DNA of 50,180 nucleotides from Candidatus Izemoplasma sp. (lineage in GTDB: Bacteria > Bacillota_I > Bacilli_A > Izemoplasmatales > Izemoplasmataceae): NCBI GenBank assembly GCA_007131405.1, contig SLQR01000024.1, positions 1-50,180 of the forward strand, read 5' to 3'. Positions 8,990 through 19,800 of the stretch are shown here, piece by piece. Each line of letters opens with the position of its first letter. Position 1 is the stretch's first letter. The translations under genes were made by a program, and so were the position numbers. Under the pieces are notes generated by a model, which worked only from the letters and a program-made list of their open reading frames with translations, made no database searches and was not told where the DNA came from.

Positions 8990-10258
8990 ATGGCATATGA
9001 TGTAAAAGTAGGCGCAAGTCGACTCGGTGGACACGTCACGATTCCACCTTCTAAAAGCATGCTGCATCGTGCTCTCATTGCTGCTGCACTTGCTAAAGGA
9101 ACCACCATCATTGACAACTTTGCCAAAAGCAACGACATTCAAGCAACCCTAAATGGGATTAAAGCACTCGGAGCATCCTATAAAATAAAAAATCAAAAGA
9201 TTACCGTGATTGGCTCCCCGCGTCTTTCACAACCTAAAGACCCTATTGATGTCTATCAATCGGCATCAACCTTACGCTTCCTAATACCGGTATTTGGCTT
9301 AATGAAGGGAAAGACAATATTCAATCTTGATGCTCCACTTGCCGCACGACCACAAACAACTTACACTGAACTGTTTGACGATAAGATGACATTTGACCAT
9401 CATCACATTACCGTTGAAAATGCCTTAACGGCATCAACGTATCACATCAAAGATCCCGTAAGTTCTCAATTCATTACTGGACTTCTCTTTGCCTTACCAC
9501 TTAAAGAAAATAATTCCACGATTATTGTTAAACACATACCTTCAAAAGCTTACGTTGACTTAACCATTGTAATCCTTAAACAATTCGGTATAACCATCGA
9601 ACCAAAAAAAGATGGTTACTTTATTCCAGGGAACCAGACGTATAAAGCCACTTCACTGACCATTGATGGTGATTACTCACAAGCCGCATTCTTTTTATGC
9701 GCGGGATTATTTCACCGCAACGTTAGTGTTTCCCCTTTAAAACAAAATACCAACCAAGCGGATGAGGCCATTGTGCACATTATTCGCCAACTAGGCGGAC
9801 GAATTCTCCGCCGAGACCAAAGCATTCACACGACAAAAAGTTCATTAACCTCACTTAAATTGGACATCGATAACACACCAGACTTAGCGCCTATTTTAGC
9901 GCTTTCTCTATCTTTTGGGAACAAAAAATCACTGCTGACAAACGCCAACCGGCTTATCTATAAAGAATCAAACCGCTTAGAAACTACTGCCAATATTTTA
10001 AATGCAATAGGATGCCGCATCACCCTAAAAAAAGACACCCTGGTAATCAAACCAATTAAAAATCTATTTGGTGACCGTGTTATTGATTCGCATAATGATC
10101 ATCGAATTGCCATGATGCTCGCCATTGCGGGTACCATAGCCCTGCGACCAATCACCATTAAAAATGCCCAAGTAGTTGATAAGTCGTATCCCAATTTCTT
10201 TAAGGACTTACGTCAACTTGGCGCATCCATTGTGATTATGAAAAGGAGGTCATCATGA
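8990..10258 (+). CDS. aroA: 3-phosphoshikimate 1-carboxyvinyltransferase (EPSP synthase)
   Basis: This 422-residue enzyme is step 6 of the shikimate pathway and joins PEP to shikimate-3-phosphate. The N-terminal motif PPSKSMLHRAL carries the conserved Lys. The C-terminal half has YKESNRL (usually KESDRL) and DSHNDHRIAMM. The start is the ATG after AAAGGAGG; a longer frame from a TTG at 8945 would include the promoter -10. It is the first gene of the operon and overlaps aroB by ATGA. Note that the operon starts with late pathway steps and ends with the committed step. Confidence 0.96.
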   Translation: MAYDVKVGASRLGGHVTIPPSKSMLHRALIAAALAKGTTIIDNFAKSNDIQATLNGIKALGASYKIKNQKITVIGSPRLSQPKDPIDVYQSASTLRFLIPVFGLMKGKTIFNLDAPLAARPQTTYTELFDDKMTFDHHHITVENALTASTYHIKDPVSSQFITGLLFALPLKENNSTIIVKHIPSKAYVDLTIVILKQFGITIEPKKDGYFIPGNQTYKATSLTIDGDYSQAAFFLCAGLFHRNVSVSPLKQNTNQADEAIVHIIRQLGGRILRRDQSIHTTKSSLTSLKLDIDNTPDLAPILALSLSFGNKKSLLTNANRLIYKESNRLETTANILNAIGCRITLKKDTLVIKPIKNLFGDRVIDSHNDHRIAMMLAIAGTIALRPITIKNAQVVDKSYPNFFKDLRQLGASIVIMKRRSS

Positions 10259-11241
10259 CAACTCTTACCATCAACCTTCCTCAAACATCCTATCCGCTTA
10301 CGATTGAACCAGGCAGTGCAGATAATGTGCTTAACTACTATCAAACAAACAACTGTTTTGTTATGATAACAGACGAAGGGGTTCCACCATCGGTTGTTGA
10401 GCGCATTCAAAAACAACTCAACCCCGTCACCACCATCACCCTTCCAAGCGGTGAATCCACAAAATCAATCGAAACCTATCACCGTATTGTGGCAACTCTT
10501 TTAAAGCAAAATATCTCAAAGACAACCACCTTAGTAGCACTGGGAGGTGGCGTCATTGGGGACTTAACAGGTTTTGTGGCCAGTACGTATTATCGCGGTA
10601 TAAACTATATCCAGATCCCTACAACCTTGCTTTCCATGGTGGATTCAAGCATTGGTGGAAAAACCGCTATCAACATGCAAAATGTCAAAAACGTCGTCGG
10701 TACGTTCCACCACCCAAGCGCTGTCATCATTGATCCTAACTTACTCAACACCCTTCCAAATCGCCATATAGCAAATGGAATGGCAGAAGTCATTAAGATG
10801 GCGCTTATTGGTGACGCAGACTTTGCCAAAGCACTCTTAAACGATATCCCAATCCCCACGTTAATCGAACGCGCCATACGCATTAAGAAACAGATTGTTG
10901 AAAAAGACCCGCGCGATACCCATGAACGTCACCTTCTAAACCACGGACATACGATTGCCCACGCAATTGAAGCACTTGAGCCTAACCTGCTCCACGGCGA
11001 ATGCGTCGCCATTGGCATGAAGAAAATGGCAAAAGGTGAATTGTATGAAACCCTACTGGATGACCTCTTAACGAAATACGATTTAACCATACAGTGCACC
11101 CTCAAAAAAGACCAGCTCTATAACCATATTCTCCATGATAAAAAAATTAAGCATGACACCCTCAATATTGCACTTATAAAAAACGTGGGGAAAGGCTATA
11201 TTAAGTCAATTAAAATAGAAGATATAAAATCTTATTTGTAA
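10255..11241 (+). CDS. aroB: 3-dehydroquinate synthase
   Basis: This 328-residue NAD-dependent lyase is step 2, DAHP to 3-dehydroquinate. Motifs are LGGGVIGDLTGFVASTYYRG (NAD loop and substrate Arg), PTTLLSMVDSSIGGK, and the metal-binding LNHGHTIAHAIE and LHGECVAIGM. It is slightly shorter than the common 340-360 residues, mainly at the termini. The ATG overlaps the aroA stop by 4 bases and lies behind AAAGGAGG, so it is translationally coupled. Confidence 0.96.
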   Translation: MTTLTINLPQTSYPLTIEPGSADNVLNYYQTNNCFVMITDEGVPPSVVERIQKQLNPVTTITLPSGESTKSIETYHRIVATLLKQNISKTTTLVALGGGVIGDLTGFVASTYYRGINYIQIPTTLLSMVDSSIGGKTAINMQNVKNVVGTFHHPSAVIIDPNLLNTLPNRHIANGMAEVIKMALIGDADFAKALLNDIPIPTLIERAIRIKKQIVEKDPRDTHERHLLNHGHTIAHAIEALEPNLLHGECVAIGMKKMAKGELYETLLDDLLTKYDLTIQCTLKKDQLYNHILHDKKIKHDTLNIALIKNVGKGYIKSIKIEDIKSYL

Positions 11242-11253
11242 GGAAGTGATTCA

Positions 11254-12339
11254 ATGAGTACCTTCGGAACGGTCATAAAAGTTAGTCTTTTTGGTGAGTC
11301 CCACGGTGAAACAATCGGACTGACCATCCACAACCTTCCAGCCAACAAACCAATTGATCTCAAATCTATACAAAACGCCTTGGATAAAAGAAAACCTACC
11401 GCCTCTTACCATACAAAAAGACAAGAGTCTGATCAGTTTAAGGTTTTATCTGGACTCAAAGACATGAAAACCACTGGTGCACCATTTACTGCCGTCATCG
11501 ACAATAATGACACAGACCCTTCCAACTATAAAGACGGCGTGATACGTCCAGGGCATGCGGATTTCCCTGCCTTTATTAAATCCGAAGGGACTTACGATTA
11601 CCGTGGTGGCGGTCACTTTTCCGGTCGCTTAACTGCCCCCTTAATCATACTTGGTGATATCGCCCGACAGCTTTTAAGCAATGTCTCTATCCTTGTGGCT
11701 TCGCACATTTATAAGATACATACCCTTCAAGCCCAATCATTTTACGATAGTTCGATTAATATAGAAACCTTAAAAACCCTTCAAAATAGCGATTTTCCAA
11801 CACTTAACACCAAAGATAAATCACAATTTATCAACCACATTAAAGCCATTCAAAAAGAACAAGATAGTGTTGGTGGTGTCGTAGAGACAATCATTCTTAA
11901 CGCCCCAATCGGCCTTGGAGAACCTTTTTTTGATTCGTTTGAAAGCCTTCTAGGCCACTTGCTCTACGCCATTCCTGCCGTAAAAGGGGTTGAGTTTGGA
12001 CGTGGATTCGCACTTACAGACATGAAAGGCTCAGAAGCGAACGACCCTTTGACCATCGAAGCAAGCCAAACACAGTTTACCAAGAATGATATGGGTGGAT
12101 TACTAGGCGGTCTGAGCACAGGTCAGCCAATTCTTTTTAAGACCGCCATTAAGCCAACTCCCTCTATTTCTAAACCCCAAAAATCCATCAACATAAAAAC
12201 CAAAGAGACCCTCGACTTAACGATCGAAGGCCGTCACGATCCGTGTATTGTGCCTAGAGCACTTCATGTGATTAATGCGCTGAGTTACTACACACTACTC
12301 GAACTAGTCATGAGAAAAGAGGCTAAAACATGGACATAA
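11254..12339 (+). CDS. aroC: Chorismate synthase
   Basis: This 361-residue enzyme uses reduced FMN and turns EPSP into chorismate, the last common step. Signatures are the N-terminal FGESHGE, RPGHADFPAFIKSEGTYDYRGGG with the conserved His, VGGVVET, and the C-terminal GRHDPCIVPRA. The usual arginine-rich RxSARET stretch reads FSGRLTA here, a mild divergence. The stop overlaps the next gene by 10 bases. Reduced flavin could come from a separate reductase, since no reductase domain is fused. Confidence 0.95.
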   Translation: MSTFGTVIKVSLFGESHGETIGLTIHNLPANKPIDLKSIQNALDKRKPTASYHTKRQESDQFKVLSGLKDMKTTGAPFTAVIDNNDTDPSNYKDGVIRPGHADFPAFIKSEGTYDYRGGGHFSGRLTAPLIILGDIARQLLSNVSILVASHIYKIHTLQAQSFYDSSINIETLKTLQNSDFPTLNTKDKSQFINHIKAIQKEQDSVGGVVETIILNAPIGLGEPFFDSFESLLGHLLYAIPAVKGVEFGRGFALTDMKGSEANDPLTIEASQTQFTKNDMGGLLGGLSTGQPILFKTAIKPTPSISKPQKSINIKTKETLDLTIEGRHDPCIVPRALHVINALSYYTLLELVMRKEAKTWT

Positions 12340-12578
12340 ACACCTTAAGAGACCAAATTGATGCCCTAGACGATGAACTGATGCAGCTGCTTGAAGAACG
12401 ATTTACCATTGTTGAAATGATTGGACAGATTAAGAAACGTGAGAAGCATGGCGTTCTTGATGTCTCTCGCGAAGAATCCATCTTAAATAAAGCCAAAGAA
12501 TATTCGCATAACCAAGCGATTTCCATGATATTTAAAACGCTACTAAGTGAAAGCAAATCCCTGCAAAGAAAGTTGTGA
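12330..12578 (+). CDS. Chorismate mutase, AroQ class
   Basis: An 82-residue all-helical chorismate mutase that converts chorismate to prephenate. Candidate active-site residues by position are R7, R24, K35 and R47/E48, matching the spacing of the AroQ fold. It is a stand-alone domain; I see no prephenate dehydratase, dehydrogenase or DAHP synthase fused to it. It starts inside the aroC end (10-base overlap) and stops 4 bases before aroE-aroK. The enzymes completing Phe or Tyr synthesis are not in this window. Confidence 0.93.
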   Translation: MDINTLRDQIDALDDELMQLLEERFTIVEMIGQIKKREKHGVLDVSREESILNKAKEYSHNQAISMIFKTLLSESKSLQRKL

Positions 12579-12582
12579 TACG

Positions 12583-13860
12583 ATGTATGGACTCCTCGGA
12601 AAAACATTATCTCACAGTCACTCAAAATCAATTCACGAAGCAATTCGCCCAATGGATTATCGACTTTTTGAAAGCGACGACTTAGATACATTCTTTATAA
12701 AAACGCCATTCCAAGGCATTAACGTAACAATTCCTTATAAAGAGGCCGTTCTTGATTATTGTGATATTCTTGATGACTCAGTAAAAAAAACACAAACGGT
12801 TAACACCATTATCACAAGAGCAGGGTTACGCTTTGCCTATAACACCGACTATGAGGCGCTTAAAATTTTATTGCACAGTCGCTTAAATCCAAACGATAAC
12901 CATGCGTTTGCTATTTTGGGAAATGGCTCAACCATGCGATCTGTAAAAGAAGCCCTCCGAACACTGGGGTACGAAGATATCACGATTTACGCGCGTCATC
13001 CAAAAGAAAATGAATACCCATTTAAGGCGATTAAGCCTCACCATACATGCCTCATTAACACCACTCCTGTTGGCATGGCCCCAAATACATCAGCGACACT
13101 TCCGATTGATATTGATGTTTTTCCTAACCTGATGCTCGTCTTTGATGTCATCTACAACCCCATCCGTACACAACTCCTGTTAGACGCAGAAGAACGCAAC
13201 ATTCCCACCATGAACGGACTTCAAATGCTTGTCTTGCAAGCTTACTTATCTAATCAGTTGTTCTTTAACACGACGTACCCACTAGATACCGTCAAAACAA
13301 TCTACAAAACGATCTTTCTAAACACAACCAACCTCACCTTTATTGGCTTGCCTTTTTCCGGAAAAACTACTTATGCAAAACATCTAGGAAATCGCTTAAA
13401 TAAGTCGTTTATCGATATTGATAGACACATAGAAAAAACGGAAAAAAAGACGGTTCAAGCCATCTTTAATACAGATGGGGAAGCTCACTTTAGGCAACTT
13501 GAACACGACGCCATTATCGATATTTCTCAAGCACACAATACAATTATTTCACCTGGTGGTGGTATCGTCATGAATGAACGAGCTATGCGAGCTATCAAAC
13601 AAAACAGTCTTGTTCTTTATTTGAATTTACATGACCCACTCATGCGTACCATTCGTTTTCATAGCCGCCCTCATGTAAAAACCAAAGACGACTTAGTTGC
13701 CTTGAAAGAAATTCGACATCCTTTATACTTAAAGTATGCCGATATGATCATCGAAAAAGACACCTTAGATTATGACGTAATCACGGAAAGGATAGAGGTG
13801 GAAATACATGACTATATTAATCATCAATGGACCGAACTTAAATCTCCTCGGAATACGTGA
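12583..13860 (+). CDS. aroE-aroK: Fused shikimate dehydrogenase-shikimate kinase
   Basis: A 425-residue two-domain protein for pathway steps 4 and 5. Residues 1-245 are AroE: LSHSHSKSIHEA binds shikimate, NVTIPYK contains the catalytic Lys K53, NTD (87-89) the Asp partner, LGNGST the NADP loop (atypical, normally GAGGA), plus NTTPVGM and NGLQMLVLQA. Residues 250-425 are AroK: P-loop GLPFSGKT (255-262), D278/D280 for Mg and shikimate, FRQLE with R304, PGGG (324-327), and the C-terminal RHPLYLKYADMII. ATG at 12583 gives the normal AroE N-terminus. Its last 53 bases overlap the next gene. Fusion would hand shikimate from one active site to the next, which is inference. Confidence 0.94.
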   Translation: MYGLLGKTLSHSHSKSIHEAIRPMDYRLFESDDLDTFFIKTPFQGINVTIPYKEAVLDYCDILDDSVKKTQTVNTIITRAGLRFAYNTDYEALKILLHSRLNPNDNHAFAILGNGSTMRSVKEALRTLGYEDITIYARHPKENEYPFKAIKPHHTCLINTTPVGMAPNTSATLPIDIDVFPNLMLVFDVIYNPIRTQLLLDAEERNIPTMNGLQMLVLQAYLSNQLFFNTTYPLDTVKTIYKTIFLNTTNLTFIGLPFSGKTTYAKHLGNRLNKSFIDIDRHIEKTEKKTVQAIFNTDGEAHFRQLEHDAIIDISQAHNTIISPGGGIVMNERAMRAIKQNSLVLYLNLHDPLMRTIRFHSRPHVKTKDDLVALKEIRHPLYLKYADMIIEKDTLDYDVITERIEVEIHDYINHQWTELKSPRNT

Positions 13861-14248
13861 GGTCGAACTCTACGGACACTCAACTTATCAGGACTTAGAG
13901 ACCTTCTTAAAACGTCACGCGGAAGCACTGGATATTAAAATCGAAATCCATCAGACAAATTTTGAAGGTATTGTCATTGATTTAATGCATTACGCGCTTC
14001 ATAAATCCTACGATGGAATTATTGTTAATGCAGCAGCATTAAGCCACTACAGTTATGCTATATATGATGCCATTAAGGCTATTCCTATTCCTGTGATTAG
14101 CGTTCACCTAACCGACCCAGAAAAACGTGACGAATCGTTTAGACATCGTGATGTCATTGCGCCTGCCTGTGTGACAACCTATAAAGGGCATGGATTTGAT
14201 AGTTATCGTCTCGCTTTAGAACACCTTGCAAAGGAGGTAACGTCATGA
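13808..14248 (+). CDS. aroQ: 3-dehydroquinate dehydratase, type II
   Basis: A 146-residue dodecamer-forming type II dehydroquinase (step 3). The family N-terminus ILIINGPNLNLLGIRE is intact, with R17 and catalytic Tyr Y22. N74 and H100 are also in place. Two departures are visible: the usual NPGAYTHTS loop is NAAALSHYS, and the Glu that normally precedes the conserved His by two residues (EVH) is Ser98. Activity therefore needs testing. The start is fixed by the conserved N-terminus and a GAGGTG site, which forces a 53-base overlap with aroE-aroK. It overlaps the next gene by ATGA. Confidence 0.93.
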   Translation: MTILIINGPNLNLLGIREVELYGHSTYQDLETFLKRHAEALDIKIEIHQTNFEGIVIDLMHYALHKSYDGIIVNAAALSHYSYAIYDAIKAIPIPVISVHLTDPEKRDESFRHRDVIAPACVTTYKGHGFDSYRLALEHLAKEVTS

Positions 14249-15249
14249 TAATCACCTTAAAGAAAGATGCCCGCCTTGCTGATATCGAAACGTTAACAGA
14301 AAATCTACTTGATGAAGGTTTCCATTTTGAAACGGTTCAAGGTCATCATTATACCGTTTTACATGTTCTTGGTGATACCACAACCTTTGATGCCAAAAAA
14401 CTCTATGCGTACGATGCGGTTGAACGTGTCATTAATATCCAGGAGCCGTTTATCCGTGCACACAAAAAAAATCAACCTGAGAAGACGCGCATTGCTTTCG
14501 ATACCTTTACCATCGGCGATCGTGATCCGGTCATCATTGCAGGGCCTTGTAGTATTGAAAGCGAAGAACAGATTATGAGTGTGGCAAAGACAGTTTCTGA
14601 AGGTGGCGCTCACATTCTTCGTGGTGGCGCCTATAAACCCCGCACAAGCCCTTATGCTTTCCAAGGGTTAAAACTCGAAGGTCTTAAACTTCTTCATAAA
14701 GCCTCCAAACACTATAACCTTGTAAACATTAGTGAAATAGTTAGCGTAAACGATTTGCCTCACTTTGAAGACTATGTTGACATCATCCAAGTTGGTGCAC
14801 GCAATATGCAAAACTATGAGTTGCTTAAAGCCCTTGGAAAATCCACAAAGCCAATTATGTTAAAACGTGGCTTTGGAAACACCATTGAAGAATGGTTGAT
14901 GAGTGCTGAATACATTATGAATGAAGGCAATGAAAACGTCATATTATGTGAACGTGGCATCCGTACTTTTGAAACGTATACACGATCAACACTCGATATA
15001 TCAAGTGTTCTCGCCATCAAGGAACTAAGCCATCTCCCTGTCTTTGTTGATCCCTCACATGCCGCGGGTCGATGGGAACTTGTCGAAGGCTTATCCAAAG
15101 CTTCAATTGCCGCCGGTGCGGATGGGTTGATGATTGAAGTTCATCCAAATCCTGAACGTGCATTGAGCGACGGTGCTCAATCGTTAAAACCACAAAAATT
15201 TACTCAACTCATGGAATCATTACAAAAAATTATTGCTGCCTTAAAATAA
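14245..15249 (+). CDS. aroF: DAHP synthase, type I-beta with N-terminal regulatory domain
   Basis: A 334-residue enzyme for the committed step, PEP plus erythrose-4-phosphate. Residues 1 to about 65 form a ferredoxin-like domain like that of the Thermotoga enzyme, where it mediates Phe/Tyr inhibition. The barrel begins with GPCSIESEEQIM, C102 being a metal ligand, followed by LRGGAYKPRTSPYAFQG, GARNMQNYELL, LKRGFG and VDPSHAAGRWELV. It is placed last in the operon and overlaps aroQ by ATGA behind AAAGGAGG. End-product feedback is inferred from domain architecture. Confidence 0.95.
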   Translation: MIITLKKDARLADIETLTENLLDEGFHFETVQGHHYTVLHVLGDTTTFDAKKLYAYDAVERVINIQEPFIRAHKKNQPEKTRIAFDTFTIGDRDPVIIAGPCSIESEEQIMSVAKTVSEGGAHILRGGAYKPRTSPYAFQGLKLEGLKLLHKASKHYNLVNISEIVSVNDLPHFEDYVDIIQVGARNMQNYELLKALGKSTKPIMLKRGFGNTIEEWLMSAEYIMNEGNENVILCERGIRTFETYTRSTLDISSVLAIKELSHLPVFVDPSHAAGRWELVEGLSKASIAAGADGLMIEVHPNPERALSDGAQSLKPQKFTQLMESLQKIIAALK

Positions 15250-15277
15250 AGCCAGTTCATCGCTGAACTGGCTTTTT
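15250..15277. terminator. Terminator between convergent aroF and purA
   Basis: A perfect 10-bp stem AGCCAGTTCA/TGAACTGGCT with loop TCGC. It has five T on the plus strand and a weaker T-rich stretch on the minus strand, so it serves the aro operon best and perhaps purA too. Confidence 0.9.
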
Positions 15278-15279
15278 GC

Positions 15280-16587
<1,308 letters not shown>

Positions 16588-16609
16588 TTAATCAACTTCT
16601 TGTAGTAGC

Positions 16610-16629
16610 GACAACACAGATGTGTTATC
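16610..16629 (-). promoter_or_regulatory. Hairpin in the purA leader
   Basis: GATAACAC/GTGTTGTC forms an 8-bp stem (one G-T) with a 4-base loop, about 38 bases before the purA start. No T run follows, so it is not a terminator. Its role is unknown. Confidence 0.4.
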
Positions 16630-16743
16630 CACCTAAATTTATTCCTCGTCCTTTTCGTTTATAAGCACCCTTTTTAATACAAAAAGCACCACGTAACCTC
16701 TTTAATCGCTTGCACTAAAATGTAGGGTTTCACAACCAATTAA

Positions 16744-16772
16744 AGTGTATCAAAACCCTATGAGGGTGTCAA
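16744..16772 (-). promoter_or_regulatory. purA promoter with an internal palindrome
   Basis: Minus strand TTGACA, exactly 17 bases, TACACT. The spacer contains the palindrome ACCCT-CAT-AGGGT (16755-16767), which would sit under RNA polymerase and is a good candidate operator. A further half site, AAACCCTA, lies just downstream of the expected start point. The regulator is not identifiable. Confidence 0.8.
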
Positions 16773-16785
16773 TTTATTTTCAAAA

Positions 16786-16811
16786 GAAAAACGCAGACAT
16801 TGTCTGCGTTT
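16786..16811 (-). terminator. Terminator of mfd
   Basis: Perfect stem ACGCAGACA/TGTCTGCGT, followed on the minus strand by TTTTCTTTT. It adjoins the mfd stop codon. Confidence 0.85.
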
Positions 16812-19800
16812 ATAGAAGTTCTAGAATATCGATTAAATACACTAAGAAATGCTTGTCTACCTTGTGTTTTTCTATCCTAATTGACAGTTTTTCTTTCTTG
16901 TAGGCCAAATGAATGTATGCGCTCATCTCATTAATATGCATAAACAATCGTTCCCCATTAACCTCAGAGGATTGCTTCTTGGAGAATATAACTTGTATCG
17001 TTTGCGGTTTATTAAATACGGACTCAATGTTTTTTTCAATCGCAAGGTTCTCATAGAGTTTTTCAAGCATATAGGTATTCAGATTGTCTGGAACATGACC
17101 AAAACGATCTTCTAGTTCCTCTTTAAGTAAAATAAGCTCATTGCTCGATGCAAGTTTACTAATTCGTTTATGCATTTCAAGTTTCACATCATCGCTTTCA
17201 ATATAATTGGATTCAATCGTTTTATCCACGTCGATTTTAACCGCTTGTTTGTTTTTATCGAGGGTTTCTATGTCTTGAACAACTTTCCCTTTACGCTTAT
17301 CGATTTCTTCTTTAATCATTGCGAGGAATAAGTCAATCCCCACACTATCGATAAACCCAGACTGTTCAGTGCCTAAAATATCACCTGCTCCACGAATAGC
17401 TAAGTCACGCATGGCGATCTTATAGCCACTTCCGAGTTCAGTAAACTCTTTAATGACCTGAAGTCGTTTAACGGCTTCTTCCGATAAGACTTTATTTTTT
17501 TGATACATTAAATAACTATACGCAATCCGGTCGCTCCGACCTACACGTCCACGTATTTGATAAAGTTGACTGAGACCAAGCTGATCCGCATCGTGAATCA
17601 CAAGGGTATTCGCATTCGGAATATCAATCCCGGTTTCAATAATGGTAGTGGACACTAAAACGTCAAATTTGTGGTCTAAGAAGTCTTCCATAACTTTTTC
17701 AAGTCTTAAGCGACTCATTTTCCCATGGGCATAGACAATACGAGCATCCGGTACGAGTCGTTCGAGTTCAATTTGAATACGCTCAATGCTATCAACACGG
17801 TTATAGAGATAAAAAATCTGACCTTGCCTTGCAAGTTCGCGCTCAATAGCATCTTTAATCACATGATCGTTTCGCTGCAAAACATACGTTTGGACTGGCA
17901 ATCGATTCTTTGGTGGCGTTTCGAGTAAACTCATTTGTTTTACCCCGGTAATAGCCATCTGTAACGTCCGTGGAATCGGTGTTGCACTTAAACTAATGAC
18001 ATCAACATGGGTTTTTATTTGCTTGATTTTTTCCTTATGTTCAACACCAAAGCGCTGTTCTTCATCAATAATTAAAAGCCCTAAGTCTTTAAACTCAACA
18101 TCTTTTGATAAAATACGATGGGTTCCCAAAATGATGTCGATTTTTCCTTCTTTTAATAACTTTAGATTGCGCTTTATCACTGCTGGTGTCACAAAACGAT
18201 TCATTAACGCCACGTTTACGCCGTGCTTTTCTAAACGGTTCTTAAAGGTAATAAAATGTTGTCTTGATAATACCGTTGTTGGGGCTAAATAGGCAACTTG
18301 TTTATTGTCAAGCGTTGCCTTAAATGCAGCACGAAGGGCCACTTCTGTTTTTCCGTACCCAACATCCCCACAAATTAGTCGGTCCATTGGTCGTTCCGAC
18401 TCCATATCCGCTTTAACATCATGAATCGCTTTAAGTTGATCTTCTGTTTCCTCAAACAAAAAATCGGCTTCAAATTGATCATAAAGATCATTATCTTCAC
18501 TAAACTGAAATCCTTTAACGTTCTCACGTGCTGCGTAAAGTTTAATTAAATTATCCGCAATATCTTTTGCCTTTTTACGAACACGAATTTTTGTTTTTGC
18601 CCATTCAGGACTCCCAAGTTTATTGAGTCGTGGACTTACACCTTCATGTGCTTCGTATTTTTGAATAAGGTGAATATTCTCAACGGGAATATAAAGTGTG
18701 TCTTCACCTTTATACTGAATGACAATATAATCATTAATGCGGTTAGAAAGTTCCATGGTTATAATATCGATGAACCGTCCAATCCCATGATCATAGTGAA
18801 CAATGTAATCGCCTTTTTCGAGTTGTTTAACATGACTGATTTTTTTGCTTTCTTTAAAAACACTTTTGTATTTACGTGGTTGTTTATCTGTCTCTTTATA
18901 AATAGCTTTGTCATTTAAAACAATCACATTCGTATCAAACCACTCAAAACTGAGTGGGGTATCTTTGTGAAGTAAATTGATGCGTTTCTCAAACGGTGTA
19001 TCTTGTTCTCCTATGCGTTTTGTTTCGACAATATCATCTAAGCGCTCTTGAAGTTCTTTAAGTCGCTTTTCGTCTTTTAAGGCAATAATCACCGTTGTGT
19101 AGTGATCGTATTTTTTTAAGTCATTAAACAGTTGATGAAAGTTGTTTTCATAAAACGGCGTTTGTTTCGCTCGAACCGGTAAAACACCTTTTATATTACG
19201 GGATGTTTCGAGGGTATGAAACACAACTTTTTTATGCGCATAAATATGATTAATGTCGCGAATAAAATCAAAGCCCATCTTCGGATAGCAATCGAGTTCC
19301 ATCGTCCAATCGGTTAAATCGTTAACCATGGACTGATACGAACTGTTAATTTTGTCTTCTTGTATCATCACCACGATTGGGTCGCTAAAATAGTCCGAAA
19401 TGGTCTCAAGTTTCTTATCCATGAAACGCATATAGCGTGAGAGTTGATCTTGTGAGTCGTAATGCTTGATGCGTTCAAGTTCATCAAGAACACGCTTTTT
19501 TATATCCCCATCAATTGCTTCTTTTTGTAAGGTTGTCTGGACATTTTTTTCAATCGTCTGATAATTGTCTTGATCGTAGAAAAATTCTGTACGCGGAAAA
19601 ATGGTAAATGCATCAATTTTATTGATGGATCGTTGTGTGTTGATGTTCACGGTTCGAATCGTATCAATTTCAGTATCAAAAAAATCTATTCGAATAGGGT
19701 GTTCGCGATCGGTTAAAAAGAGATCCACAATAGACCCGCGATGAGAAAACTCCCCGATGGCTTCAACGGTATCCACTCGTTTATACCCAAAATGGATGAG

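Noticed and set aside
16624-16632. DnaA-box-like TTATCCACC in the purA leader
   Set aside because: A single site with a mismatch, far from the origin cluster; expected by chance and part of a leader hairpin.
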